Positions 28,573-38,027 of a stretch of 64,000 nt of DNA are shown here, one piece after another. A program made the translations under genes and the position numbers. Source of the DNA: Arthrobacter crusticola (GTDB lineage: Bacteria > Actinomycetota > Actinomycetes > Actinomycetales > Micrococcaceae); contig NZ_SMTK01000001.1 of assembly GCF_004357995.1 (NCBI RefSeq), positions 124,001 to 188,000 of the forward strand, in the 5' to 3' direction. How positions within the stretch are numbered: the first letter of the stretch is position 1; each line of letters starts with the position of its first letter. The notes under the pieces are model-generated. The model had not been told where the DNA came from. It made no database searches and saw only the letters and a program-made list of their open reading frames with translations.

Positions 28573-30885
28573 TCAGCGAACCGAGGCGCGCCTACGGCGG
28601 TCCTTGCCGTCACGCATGTCGCGGTTCAGCCGCCGGTCGCCGTGATACAGGATTGACGCCCAATCGGCGTCTCCCTCCTCCCTGGCAGGGATGGTCGGTG
28701 CTGCTGTTGGAACTGACTTGGGTTTGACGTACAGCCAGTTCAACACTCCCAGCCCGACGTCGACGGCCGAGTTCTTGATGCCAATGTAAGCGCGTATGGC
28801 ACCTGCGGCGAGTACCGCATTCAGGCCGGCGAATACGGCGTTACCCCAGTGTCCCTGACTCGTGTCCCTGACCAGCGTCAGTATCGAGAACGCGACGATC
28901 AGGTAGGGGACAAGGACGTAGAGCCCCGGCGCCGCGGTACGGTTCTTTACCTTGGGCGTGCGGACGAACGGGATCTTGTCACCGGTGAATGCCTGCTGGA
29001 TCGACTTCAGGACGCCGGCGAGATTTACCGGGAGAAGGACGAGGTTGAACCCGTAGATTCTGAAGATATCGGAGAAGCGGTGGCCACAATCACGTAGATC
29101 GCTGCCCATCGCCAGGAAATAGGGGAGGGCGGCAAGGAAAACGACGGGGCTGAGCAGCCTGCTGTCGTAGGGATAGGCAAGGAGGAACAGGAGGCCGAAG
29201 CTTGCCCAGGAAATGGATGCCATGTAGTTCACCCGCAGGAGGATCTCCCTCAGAAGGACCGGCTCGCGTTTGAAGCGGCGTCCCCTTACCTGGTCCCACA
29301 GCTTGGGAAGGATCAGCAGCCCACCGTTGGCCCAGCGGCGGCGCTGCACCACCAGCGAACCGAAGTCCGGGGGCGTGGCACTGTAGCTCAGACGTTCGGG
29401 ATAGTTCATCAGGGTCCATCCGTGGGACCCGAGGTCGACGCTTGACTCGGTGTCCTCGATGACCGTCCGGTCCTGAATGTAGGTCTTGATGTCGAATCCG
29501 CCGACGTTTTCGACCTCGACGATGTCCTCGACAGCCTTTTTCCGGATCACGGCGTTGGCGCCGACCCAGAAGGTCGCCCCGTAGTAGGACATGCCCTGGT
29601 GGAGGATGTGCTGGATATCCGTGGTTGCACCGGCCACCCGCTCGATGCGGGTCGGTGCGCCGCGGAAGGAGGAGTATGGGGTTTGGGTCACCGCGACACG
29701 TTCATTGCCCGGCGATTCCAGCAGGTACACCAGGCGCAGGCAGTAATCGCGCAGCAGGAGCGAATCGGCATCGAGGGTCAGCAGGTAGGTGGTGTCAGGA
29801 ATGTCGAGATCGGCTGGGCCGCCGGCCGGTGCGGGCCGGAGCACTGTGCCGTTTGCGGCTTTTTCCTCAACCCACCGCTGGCCCATCAGGGAGATGTAGG
29901 CGTTCAGGTTCATCGCCTTGTTGGCCTCGTGGGACAGGGAGGCGTACCGCTTGCGTTCGAACGTCGCCAGCTGGGTGGTGAAGATGCGGACAAGCCGCAG
30001 GTAGAGCTCGCGGGTCCGCTCCGGTTCGGGGGCCTCGTTCTGGCTAAGCGCGGCGTTGAGGGCGAGGATGGTCAGCCGCAGTTCGCGTGCGAGGCCCATC
30101 AGGACGAGATCCACGAAAAACTCGTCGACGTGGTCATCCACGCGCTCGGACTCCGCCATTCCCTCGAGCCACGCCGCCGCGGCCTCATACTCGGCGATCA
30201 GCGCGGGCAGCTCTCCGGCGCCCGTGGACCCGGCGCCGTGTCGGCTGTCGAAGTCTGCGAGGACCTGGGTAGCCCGCGCCGCTGGTTCAATAAGGCTCGC
30301 CTCGATATCCACCGTCAGGGCGCGGGTAGCCTCCAGCTTTCCGCGCGCGGCCGGGTCTGTCGGGTTCGTCGGGTCATCCACCAGCAGGACAACCCGCAGA
30401 TCGGGGAATTCCTGCAGGGCCGCGGACCACAATGTGGCGCGGACTACGCGCGGTTCCTCGGCGTAGGACGGAACGAGGACGGTGATGCCGTGCTCGTATG
30501 AAGCGAAGTGGCGGTCAAGCTCCCCGCGGGGAACCCGCCGGTGGTCGCGGAACCGGTACAGGGCGCCCTGGCGGGCAAGCAGGTACATGAGGGCCGAAAA
30601 CGTCAGGAAGGTTACGACGATGAGGTAGGAAACCGCTTCGAACTGGAAACGGAATCCCGCGTCGGGGTTTTCGGCAAACTGCCGGAGGATCGTGGTGACG
30701 ACATAGGTGAGCCAGGCGAGAACCGTCACCACAATGCCCAGCCGGCCGAGGGCGATCTTCCGGTTCGATGGAGTCGGATGAACGATCGACAAAGGCTCGG
30801 ACCGTCGTTCCGCTCCCCACTGGCGCCGTCGCACGGGGCCTTGATCCGGCTCTGTGGAGCGCGGAACGGTAATTGAATTAGACAT
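28573..30885 (-). CDS. Membrane glycosyltransferase family 2 (processive polysaccharide synthase type)
   Basis: 770 residues from ATG 30885, which follows GGGGAGC; an upstream in-frame ATG lacks such a site. Two N-terminal membrane segments precede a GT-A domain with VPSYAEEP, VVLLVDDP, LTLDADSLL and the processivity motif QRRRW. Five or so C-terminal membrane segments follow. The enzyme resembles cellulose, chitin and hyaluronan synthases and probably makes and extrudes a beta-linked polymer. About 150 mostly helical residues are inserted between the VDDP and DAD motifs, which is unusual. No PilZ domain was seen. A secreted GH18 protein is divergently encoded. Confidence 0.88.
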   Translation of the reverse strand: MSNSITVPRSTEPDQGPVRRRQWGAERRSEPLSIVHPTPSNRKIALGRLGIVVTVLAWLTYVVTTILRQFAENPDAGFRFQFEAVSYLIVVTFLTFSALMYLLARQGALYRFRDHRRVPRGELDRHFASYEHGITVLVPSYAEEPRVVRATLWSAALQEFPDLRVVLLVDDPTNPTDPAARGKLEATRALTVDIEASLIEPAARATQVLADFDSRHGAGSTGAGELPALIAEYEAAAAWLEGMAESERVDDHVDEFFVDLVLMGLARELRLTILALNAALSQNEAPEPERTRELYLRLVRIFTTQLATFERKRYASLSHEANKAMNLNAYISLMGQRWVEEKAANGTVLRPAPAGGPADLDIPDTTYLLTLDADSLLLRDYCLRLVYLLESPGNERVAVTQTPYSSFRGAPTRIERVAGATTDIQHILHQGMSYYGATFWVGANAVIRKKAVEDIVEVENVGGFDIKTYIQDRTVIEDTESSVDLGSHGWTLMNYPERLSYSATPPDFGSLVVQRRRWANGGLLILPKLWDQVRGRRFKREPVLLREILLRVNYMASISWASFGLLFLLAYPYDSRLLSPVVFLAALPYFLAMGSDLRDCGHRFSDIFRIYGFNLVLLPVNLAGVLKSIQQAFTGDKIPFVRTPKVKNRTAAPGLYVLVPYLIVAFSILTLVRDTSQGHWGNAVFAGLNAVLAAGAIRAYIGIKNSAVDVGLGVLNWLYVKPKSVPTAAPTIPAREEGDADWASILYHGDRRLNRDMRDGKDRRRRASVR

Positions 30886-31152
30886 ATGCTCCCCAGCATC
30901 CATACAGCAACAGCAGCGTCCTTCAGCAGGCGCATGATCGTTGCAAGACTTGTCCATAGGAGGACAGGATCCTTGTTATACCAGAGATCACTGACAGCGT
31001 ACTCGTTGGATGGCGCTGTCCCGGATCCGGTGCCCGCGAAGCAGTTCCACCTGTGTGACGTGCGTAACAATAGCACCGATGGCGTCCCCTCTCCGACGGC
31101 GCTACACTTCACTGTCGGCCTTCGCTGGGGAGGCCATCATATTGGGGGCACG

Positions 31153-32727
31153 TTGTCCAAGCGTTTTCCAGGCCGCCGGCTTTCCGCCCTGCGGCTCCTC
31201 TTCCTTGTGTGTGTCTCAGGTGCCCTCGTGACCGCATCCGTCGTGGGTTGGACCCGCTTCGATGATGCCCGCGCCGCTGCGAGCGGCAAGCCGTTCTTCG
31301 CCGGATATGTCGACGCGACGGCCACACCCTTTTATGCCTTCGAGAAGCCGCCGACCAGGCAGGGCAGGAATATCGTGCTCTCCTTTGTCGTAGCTGATCC
31401 GGCCGATGACTGCGAACCGTCCTGGGGCGCCGCGTACTCCCTTGACGAAGCCGAATCGACGCTGGATCTGGACCGCCGGATCGCCCACCTATCCCGCAGC
31501 GGCGGGGAGGTGTCGGTGTCCTTCGGCGGCCTGCTCAACACCGAGCTCGCTGCCTCGTGCACCGACGTCCGGAAGCTCACCGCCGCCTACGAAGCCGTCA
31601 TCGACCGGTACGACATCACCACGATCGACCTGGATGTTGAGGGCGGAAACCTCGCCAACACTGAAGCAGGAAAACGCCGTGCCGAGGCCGTCGCAGCGCT
31701 TCAGGAGGACCGGGCAAAGAGTGGCGCCCCGCTCAACGTCTGGCTCACTCTTCCCGTGGCGCCTTCGGGCCTCACGGCTGAAGGGACGGACGCCGTCGCC
31801 CAGATGCTTGCGGCGAAGGTCGATCTCGCCGGCGTGAATGTCATGACCATGGACTACGGGGCATCCAGGACCGAAGGTACGAGCATGCTCGAGGCGTCGG
31901 TCGCAGCAGCGAGGGCAACCCACAGCCAACTGGGCACGCTGTACGGGCGGGCCGGTATCGATCTGGGGCCGCAGACCCTCTGGCGCAAGATCGGCCTGAC
32001 GCCGATGATCGGTCAGAACGACGTTGTCGGCGAGGTGTTCGACACCGATGCGGCCGTGGACTTCAACCGGTTCGCCAAGGAGAACGGCATCGGCCGGATG
32101 TCGATGTGGTCTCTGAACCGGGATGGAAACTGCAGCGCCAATTATGCGGATCTCACGGTGGTATCCGACGGGTGCAGCGGGATCGACCAGAACGGACTCC
32201 AGTTCGCGGAGCTCCTGGGTGACGGGTTCGAGGGCCGTGCATCGACGCTCGTGAAGGGCCCCACTGTGTCGGAGCCCATTGCGACGCCGGTAGCGGACGA
32301 CCCCGAGACGAGCCCCTACCCGATCTGGGAGGAGGAGGGCACCTACACGGAGGATGACCGCGTTGTCTGGCACGGGAACGTCTATGTTGCCAAGTACTGG
32401 ACGCGGGGAGACATTCCCGACAACCCCGTGCTGCAAGCTGAGGAAACTCCGTGGACGATCCTCGGGCCGGTGCTCCCGGGGGAGAAACCTCTGCCGCAGG
32501 TGACGGCACCGGCCGGAACCTACCCCGTCTGGAACCCCAAGACCGTGTACCTCAAGGGCGAGCGCATTCTCCTCGACGGCGACGTCTTCGAAGCGAAATG
32601 GTGGACTCAAGGGGACAGCCCTGAGGCTGCTATGCAGGGCTCGGACGGGTCACCCTGGAACAAGTTGAGCAGCAGCGAGCTCGCCGAACTACTGAAGAAG
32701 GACCCCGGCGGCGTGGCCGGAGGATAG
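31153..32727 (+). CDS. Secreted GH18-like protein with two C-terminal carbohydrate-binding repeats
   Basis: Chitinase-like enzyme of ~524 residues. After one N-terminal membrane segment or signal comes a GH18-type barrel. The catalytic strand reads TTIDLDVE, keeping the last D-x-D-x-E of D-x-x-D-x-D-x-E. Two CBM5/12-like modules end the protein, each with Y-P-x-W near the start and A-K-x-W-T-x-G-D inside. The start is uncertain: TTG 31153, or the rare ATT at 31141, which sits 7 bases after GGGGAGG. It is divergent from the GT2 synthase and may trim or release its polymer. Confidence 0.8.
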   Translation: MSKRFPGRRLSALRLLFLVCVSGALVTASVVGWTRFDDARAAASGKPFFAGYVDATATPFYAFEKPPTRQGRNIVLSFVVADPADDCEPSWGAAYSLDEAESTLDLDRRIAHLSRSGGEVSVSFGGLLNTELAASCTDVRKLTAAYEAVIDRYDITTIDLDVEGGNLANTEAGKRRAEAVAALQEDRAKSGAPLNVWLTLPVAPSGLTAEGTDAVAQMLAAKVDLAGVNVMTMDYGASRTEGTSMLEASVAAARATHSQLGTLYGRAGIDLGPQTLWRKIGLTPMIGQNDVVGEVFDTDAAVDFNRFAKENGIGRMSMWSLNRDGNCSANYADLTVVSDGCSGIDQNGLQFAELLGDGFEGRASTLVKGPTVSEPIATPVADDPETSPYPIWEEEGTYTEDDRVVWHGNVYVAKYWTRGDIPDNPVLQAEETPWTILGPVLPGEKPLPQVTAPAGTYPVWNPKTVYLKGERILLDGDVFEAKWWTQGDSPEAAMQGSDGSPWNKLSSSELAELLKKDPGGVAGG

Positions 32728-33089
32728 GGCCCCGTCCGCGGATGCCCTTGTGGCCGGTCGACGACACCCCTGAGGCTCGCTCGGCGTGCCGGGGCACCGT
32801 AGCCAGCGGCAGGGGAGCCGGGGCGGGGCTCAGGGGAGTCACCTCCCCGTTCGGCATGCCGGCGCAGAGTGGAATGCGGACCAGAAACGGCAGTGACGCG
32901 CAGTGAAGCAGTTAACGTAGAAGGCCCCGACCGGGGTGGGAGTAATGGGGGGAAACGCCCAGCCCGGCCAGGGCTTAGATAAGACTCTACACAACTAGCT
33001 ACCCTCAACCGCAAGTCCGCTTCGCTCAGAGGGGAATTCGTAACGCTGGACGGCGGCCGGCGGCCGTGCTGTGTCGGGAGCCGGCCGGC
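32728..33089. other. Gene-free stretch between the GH18 gene and the TPR gene
   Basis: About 360 bases between convergent genes without a credible ORF. It is rich in G/C runs with several short inverted repeats (for example GGCCCC/GGGGTGG-like near 32922-32940). No known RNA family was recognised. Transcription terminators for both flanking genes may lie here. Confidence 0.4.
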
Positions 33090-34214
33090 TCAATCAAAGC
33101 CCTGGACCTTGTGGATAAGTTGTCGTGCAGCGGCGGCCCGGTCATTGGCGCCGGACTGGACGAAGAGCTCCTCGCTCGCTTCGAGGTTCAGCAAGGCTTC
33201 AAGCTCGATGTGCCGGGCGTTATAAGCCTGGCCCAGCAGGAAGCGCGCCTCGGCGGCGGTGTGGGTAGCGAGCAGAGACTCCTGCGAGGTCACTGCCCTC
33301 AGGCGTTCGATCGCTGCATCGAACTGGCCGGTCAGTACGAGCCAATGCGCACGGGTCAATGCCAATTCAAGCCGGTCCCGTTCACTGCCGCCGACAATCG
33401 AGCTGGCCATTTCGGCGCGGTCAATGCATTCAAGTGTCTCAGGCTCAACGACTCCCGCGGCCAGGCGCAGCGCAGCAGAAGCACGGTTGAAGCGGGCCCA
33501 CAGATCAAGATCGTTGGTCGGCGACAGGTTCTCAGCTGCGAGGCGGTGATACTTGGTTCCGTCTTCAACGCGCTGAAGGAGGAATGCCACGTTGCCGATG
33601 GCCCAGTAGCTCATCCCCGACGTCTGCTTGCTGGGGTTGTCCTCAAGAAGCTCGGCAAGGACGAGGCATTCGGTCCAGGCGTCGTTCAGCTGGTCGCTGT
33701 CGGCAAGCGCCGCGATCAACGCATTCTGCGCCTCGATGTGCAGTTCCTGTTGCCCCGGAATGCGCGCGGCGCTTTCGGCCGCACGACGGGCTTCCACGAC
33801 CGCATCGGCGAGGTCGCCGGAGCCCTGCAGCGCCAGCGAGGTCATTGTGCACACTCGCGCGACGAGAGCCGCTGATTGCCCGGTCATAGGGTGATGCTGG
33901 AGGGTGCGGGCAACCATTGCTGATTCTCTGACGAGTCCCTGTTTCCGGAGACTTTCGGCCTGCAGGAAGGTCATGTTCCACCAGGCGTTGTCGTCTTTTA
34001 GCTCGGCGGCCATGGCAGCCGCCTGCTCGGCGATCCGCTGCGTCTGCTCGTAATCCCGCTGGTTCCATGCACTGCGTGCTTGCAGTTCGAGGAGGACCTG
34101 CTCTCCTGTTATTTCCTGCAGGACCTTCACCACCTTCAGCTCGCGGACGGGGCCTGGCGGCACCGTCCAACAACGTGGGCCACACGCGGCCGGGCGCCCC
34201 GTGATGGCCAGCAT
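33090..34214 (-). CDS. TPR-like helical-repeat protein
   Basis: 374-residue soluble protein made almost wholly of paired amphipathic helices in units of about 35-45 residues (A-x3-A-x-L patterns with repeated W/Y/L and A-A), like TPR proteins. There is no clear HTH domain, enzyme motif, signal or membrane segment. The start at 34214 follows AGGGG; the first ~30 residues look odd and a later start is possible. It is divergent from a secreted 47-residue peptide gene 139 bases away. This recalls TPR receptors of the RRNPP type (Rap, NprR, PlcR) paired with peptides, but the link is only inferred. Confidence 0.75.
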   Translation of the reverse strand: MLAITGRPAACGPRCWTVPPGPVRELKVVKVLQEITGEQVLLELQARSAWNQRDYEQTQRIAEQAAAMAAELKDDNAWWNMTFLQAESLRKQGLVRESAMVARTLQHHPMTGQSAALVARVCTMTSLALQGSGDLADAVVEARRAAESAARIPGQQELHIEAQNALIAALADSDQLNDAWTECLVLAELLEDNPSKQTSGMSYWAIGNVAFLLQRVEDGTKYHRLAAENLSPTNDLDLWARFNRASAALRLAAGVVEPETLECIDRAEMASSIVGGSERDRLELALTRAHWLVLTGQFDAAIERLRAVTSQESLLATHTAAEARFLLGQAYNARHIELEALLNLEASEELFVQSGANDRAAAARQLIHKVQGFD

Positions 34215-34353
34215 GGACCCCTGAAATTAAATAGTCAAAAATTGTTACGATTGTGACTGGTGTGGCGGAACAACATTTCGTAGACTGAATCTGCTATAGC
34301 AAGGCAGAAGACCGCTTATGTCTTTTGCTTCCATCTCACCTTGAGGACAAATT

Positions 34354-34497
34354 ATGAAGAAGCTCACCTCCGCACTCCTGCTGTCGGTACTTTTCGTCGC
34401 CGCAGGAAGCTCGGCAGCCGTTGCCGCCGACTCCACGTCGACGAAGTCGGGCTCGACCACCGTCAGCACCGATCGCATCAACAACTGGCCGTACTGA
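34354..34497 (+). CDS. Short secreted peptide (47 aa), candidate signal peptide precursor
   Basis: An ORF too short for usual gene calling. It begins MKKLTSALLL, has an Ala/Val-rich hydrophobic core ending AAVAA, and then a Ser/Thr-rich stretch ending TDRINNWPY. GAGGA lies 7 bases before the ATG. Export by Sec with cleavage after AVAA would release about 22 residues. A further cut could yield a short C-terminal peptide such as INNWPY, like Phr pheromones. It is divergent from the TPR-like gene and followed by hairpins and a terminator, so it forms a complete one-gene unit. Confidence 0.7.
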   Translation: MKKLTSALLLSVLFVAAGSSAAVAADSTSTKSGSTTVSTDRINNWPY

Positions 34498-34509
34498 TTC
34501 TTTCTCCAG

Positions 34510-34567
34510 TCGGTTCCAAAGGGAACCGATTGAAAGTAAAGAAAGACCCTAGCCGGACCTGTCCGGC
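34510..34567 (+). other. Two hairpins just after the peptide gene
   Basis: TCGGTTCC (34510-34517) pairs with GGAACCGA (34522-34529), loop AAAG. GCCGGAC (34552-34558) pairs with GTCCGGC (34561-34567), loop CT. Neither is followed by a T-run. They may stabilise the 3' end of the peptide mRNA. Confidence 0.5.
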
Positions 34568-34578
34568 AGTGTGATAAG

Positions 34579-34620
34579 GGCCGTGAACCCGCCTCCTGGG
34601 GGGCGAGTTCACGGCCTTTC
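34579..34620 (+). terminator. Terminator after the secreted-peptide gene
   Basis: Ten-base arms GGCCGTGAAC (34579-34588) and GTTCACGGCC (34607-34616) lead into TTTCC. The next gene (fumarylacetoacetase family) starts 43 bases later and is therefore probably separately transcribed. Confidence 0.75.
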
Positions 34621-34662
34621 CGCTGCCCGGGGTCGGCTGGAATGAACCTGTAGCCTAGGACA

Positions 34663-35436
34663 ATGCGTATAGCCCGCTTTGTTGTAGATAACGATCCAAT
34701 GTTCGGCGTCGTCGAAGGCCCAGACGGCAGCGAAGAGCTCGCGGTGATCAACGGTGACCCCTTCTACTCCGGCATCCAACTCACTGGCGCGCGTCACCTG
34801 CTGGCCGATGTCCGCCTGCTGGCCCCGGTGATTCCCCGCAGCAAGGTGGTTGGCATTGGCAGGAATTACGCGGACCACGCCGCCGAACTAGGCAATGAGG
34901 TTCCGCCGGCTCCACTGATGTTCCTCAAGCCCAACACCTCCGTCATCGGGCCCGGCGACCCCATCCTGCTCCCTTCCTTCTCGGATGAAATCTCCTACGA
35001 AGCGGAACTGGCCATCGTCATCGGGCGGATCTGCAAAGACGTACCCCTCGAACGGGTCGACGACGTCGTCTTCGGCTACACCTGTGCCAACGACCTCACC
35101 GCGCGTGATGCCCAGCGCACCGACGACCAGTGGGCGAGGGCCAAGGGCTTCGACACCTCCTGCCCCATCGGGCCCTGGATCGAGACCGAGCTTGACCCCG
35201 AAAACCTCGCGGTCAAGGGAAGCCTGGACGGTGAGCTGCGCCAGGACGGGTCCACCAGCCAGATGATCTGGGGGGCGAAGGAACTCGTTTCCTACGTATC
35301 CCAGGCCTTCACCCTGCTTCCCGGCGACATCATCCTCACCGGGACGCCGGCCGGAGTGGGACTCATCAGCGAGGGCCAGCGTTACGAAGTCGAGGTCGAG
35401 GGAATCGGGCGGCTTTCAAACCCGGCCCGCCGCTGA
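34663..35436 (+). CDS. Fumarylacetoacetate hydrolase family protein
   Basis: 257 residues of the FAH superfamily, which includes C-C bond hydrolases, decarboxylases and isomerases of 2-keto-acid catabolism and oxaloacetate tautomerases. The N-terminal small domain is followed by the catalytic domain from KVVGIGRNYADHAAE. Metal ligands lie in the conserved EISYEAELAIVIG and the ANDLTARDAQ region, and the C-terminal GDIILTGTPAGVG is typical. The substrate cannot be read from sequence. It is upstream of gltX by 63 bases and possibly co-transcribed. Confidence 0.93.
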   Translation: MRIARFVVDNDPMFGVVEGPDGSEELAVINGDPFYSGIQLTGARHLLADVRLLAPVIPRSKVVGIGRNYADHAAELGNEVPPAPLMFLKPNTSVIGPGDPILLPSFSDEISYEAELAIVIGRICKDVPLERVDDVVFGYTCANDLTARDAQRTDDQWARAKGFDTSCPIGPWIETELDPENLAVKGSLDGELRQDGSTSQMIWGAKELVSYVSQAFTLLPGDIILTGTPAGVGLISEGQRYEVEVEGIGRLSNPARR

Positions 35437-35499
35437 CTCCGGTGCCCGCCGGGCCCGGTGGCCGGGGGAGAAGGGGCCGGCTACTAGAATTGGGCCATC

Positions 35500-37008
35500 A
35501 TGACTACTGCAGCCGAAATCCCTACTGTCAATGACTCAACCCCGGTCCGCGTGCGGTTCTGCCCGTCACCCACGGGCACGCCTCACGTCGGGTTGATCCG
35601 TACCGCCCTCTTCAACTGGGCGTATGCCCGGCACACCGGCGGCAAACTGGTCTTCCGGATCGAAGACACCGACGCCGCCCGCGACAGTGAGGAAAGCTAC
35701 AACCAGCTTCTCGACGCAATGCGGTGGCTCGGGATCGACTGGGATGAGGGCGTGGAGGTTGGCGGCCCCCATGGGCCGTACCGGCAGTCACAGCGCGGCG
35801 ACCTCTACCAGGACGTGATCGCGAAACTCGTGGAGGCCGGACACCTCTATGAGTCCTTCTCGACGCCAGAAGAGGTCGAGGACCGTCACCGGTCTGCCGG
35901 GCGCGACGTCAAGCTCGGCTACGACAACTTCGACCGCACCCTCACCGAGGTTCAGCGCGAGGCGTTCCGCAGCGAGGGCCGGGGCGCGGTGCTCCGGCTG
36001 CGGATGCCCGATGAGGACATCACTTTCACTGACCTGGTGCGCGGCGAGATCACCTTCAGGGCCGGAAGCGTTCCCGATTTCGCCGTCGTCCGCGCGAATG
36101 GCGCGCCGCTCTACACGCTGGTCAATCCTGTCGACGACGCCCTGATGGGAATCACCCATGTGCTGCGCGGGGAGGACCTCCTCTCCTCCACCCCGCGGCA
36201 GATCGCCCTCTACCGTGCCCTGATCGATATCGGTGTCGCACGCTACATGCCGCTGTTCGGGCATCTGCCGTACGTCATGGGCCAGGGCAACAAGAAGTTG
36301 TCCAAGCGCGATCCGGAGTCGAACCTGTTCCTCCACCGCGACCGCGGGTTCATTCGGGAAGGGCTGCTCAACTACCTCTCCCTGCTGGGATGGAGTCTCT
36401 CCGCTGATGAGGACATCTTCAGCGTCGAGCAGCTGGTGGAGAAGTTCGACGTCCGCGACGTCCTGGCCAACCCCGCCCGCTTCGACCTGAAGAAGGCAGA
36501 GGCGATCAACGGCACCCACGTCCGGCTGCTCGACCCGGCGGATTTCCGCGCGCGCCTCGTTCCCTACCTCCAGGCCGCCGGACTGGTGGGAGAACCGGTG
36601 ACGGAGCGGGAGGAACGAATCATCGCCGAGGCCGCGCCGCTGGTCCAGGAACGGATCACCCTGCTCGGCGAGGCCCCCGAAATGCTTGGTTTCCTCTTCA
36701 AGGACGACAATGCCATCGACGTCGCCGACGACGCACGGAAGGGCCTGCCGGAAAACCTCGCCGAGGTCCTTGCCAAGACGCTCGAGGCTCTCGAAGCCGT
36801 GACCGACTGGGATGCGGAGTCAATCCAGGGTGCCCTGCGGGCTGCCCTGGTGGACGACCTCGGCCTCAAACCCCGCCTTGCTTTCGGTCCGGTGCGCACC
36901 GCCGTGTCAGGCCGCCGCATCTCCCCGCCCCTGTTCGAGTCAATGGTCATTCTCGGCCGCGACTCCTCGCTGGCGCGGATCCGCGCCTTCGCCGGGGCGG
37001 GCGACTAA
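35500..37008 (+). CDS. gltX: Glutamyl-tRNA synthetase
   Basis: Charges tRNA-Glu (and in many actinobacteria also tRNA-Gln, which is then amidated by GatCAB). 502 residues, class I. The HIGH-type motif is [10 protein letters not shown], the KMSKS-type motif is KKLSKRD, and [11 protein letters not shown] is the discriminating glutamate motif. It lies close to both tRNA-Gln(CTG) and tRNA-Glu(CTC). The stop overlaps the start of the HAD gene by one base. Confidence 0.97.
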   Translation: MTTAAEIPTVNDSTPVRVRFCPSPTGTPHVGLIRTALFNWAYARHTGGKLVFRIEDTDAARDSEESYNQLLDAMRWLGIDWDEGVEVGGPHGPYRQSQRGDLYQDVIAKLVEAGHLYESFSTPEEVEDRHRSAGRDVKLGYDNFDRTLTEVQREAFRSEGRGAVLRLRMPDEDITFTDLVRGEITFRAGSVPDFAVVRANGAPLYTLVNPVDDALMGITHVLRGEDLLSSTPRQIALYRALIDIGVARYMPLFGHLPYVMGQGNKKLSKRDPESNLFLHRDRGFIREGLLNYLSLLGWSLSADEDIFSVEQLVEKFDVRDVLANPARFDLKKAEAINGTHVRLLDPADFRARLVPYLQAAGLVGEPVTEREERIIAEAAPLVQERITLLGEAPEMLGFLFKDDNAIDVADDARKGLPENLAEVLAKTLEALEAVTDWDAESIQGALRAALVDDLGLKPRLAFGPVRTAVSGRRISPPLFESMVILGRDSSLARIRAFAGAGD

Positions 37009-37799
37009 TGAGCAAGGGTCCGGGGGAGGGGACGCCGGACATCGAGGGAGTGCTCTTCGACATCGATGACACGCTGGTCGACCTTGAGACGGCCATGGGC
37101 AGGACCCTCCACCACATCGCAGGGGATGCCTTCGGCCACCTGAGCGATGATGACTGGGCCGAATACAAGCGGCTCTTCACCACGGACCCCCAGGGCCACT
37201 ATGACGCCTTCCTGTCCGGTCAGTTGACGTTTGCCGAGCAGCGGCTTCGACGCGCCCGCCACGCCCAGGCCGCCTTCATCGCGGATCCACTCGAGGGGGA
37301 GGCCGCCCACCGGTGGACCAGCGCCTACGAGGCGACGCTGCCGCTGCATTTCCGGCCGTACGACGACGTGATGCCCCTCCTCGACGAGCTCCAGGCCCGG
37401 GGCGTCCCGTACGGCGCGGTGAGCAACAATGTGCACGACTACCAGCGGGCCAAGCTTGACCGGTCCGGGCTCAGCCGGATCCGGGTGCTGGTGGGGATCG
37501 ATGCCGTCGGAGTCGCGAAACCCGACCCGGCCATCTTTCATGAGGGTGCCCGCCGCCTAGGCACGGACCCTGCCCGCACCCTCTATGTCGGCGACAACCC
37601 TGCCATCGACGCCCGGGCTGCGGATGCCGCGGGTCTGGTCGGCGTCTGGCTGGACCGGCGTGCCGCCGGTTCACCCGCCACTTCCGGGGCGTCCGACGCC
37701 CCGGAAGCGGGGGCGGATGAGGCCGGAACGGCGGCGGAGGGGCTGCGCAGGATCACTTCCCTCGACGCCGTTTTGCAGTTCCTGCCATCTTTCCGGTAG
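37008..37799 (+). CDS. HAD-superfamily hydrolase (phosphatase-like)
   Basis: 263 residues. Motif I is FDIDDTLVD, with the nucleophile and acid Asp pair. Motif II lies in AVSNNV, Lys in VAKPDPAIFHEGARRLG and motif IV in YVGDNPAIDARAADAAGLVGV. The helical cap between motifs I and II is of the C1 type (phosphoglycolate phosphatase-like). The substrate is unknown. A Pro/Ala/Gly-rich stretch near residues 222-242 is probably a disordered tail before the last helix. It is coupled to gltX (TAATG overlap). Confidence 0.92.
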   Translation: MSKGPGEGTPDIEGVLFDIDDTLVDLETAMGRTLHHIAGDAFGHLSDDDWAEYKRLFTTDPQGHYDAFLSGQLTFAEQRLRRARHAQAAFIADPLEGEAAHRWTSAYEATLPLHFRPYDDVMPLLDELQARGVPYGAVSNNVHDYQRAKLDRSGLSRIRVLVGIDAVGVAKPDPAIFHEGARRLGTDPARTLYVGDNPAIDARAADAAGLVGVWLDRRAAGSPATSGASDAPEAGADEAGTAAEGLRRITSLDAVLQFLPSFR

Positions 37800-37868
37800 A
37801 GTTATTTCTCGGCGCGGAGCGGTAACGCGGCCCGGAGGCCTGTACCACTGGGCTTCGGGGAGTGCCAT

Positions 37869-37940
37869 TGGGGTATGGTGTAATTGGCAACACACTGGTT
37901 TCTGGTACCAACATTCTAGGTTCGAGTCCTGGTACCCCAG
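37869..37940 (+). tRNA. tRNA-Gln (anticodon CTG)
   Basis: A 72-nt cloverleaf on the plus strand. The acceptor pairs TGGGGTA with TACCCCA, discriminator G. The anticodon loop TTCTGGT reads CTG. The T-loop is GGTTCGAGTCC-like. CCA is not encoded. Confidence 0.95.
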
Positions 37941-38027
37941 CGCAGTAAAATGCAAGCAGCAAGACAAAAGTAGGATAAAGTAGTACAGCAGTAAAAGCAG
38001 TTTGAAGTAAAGCAAGATCAAAGTACT

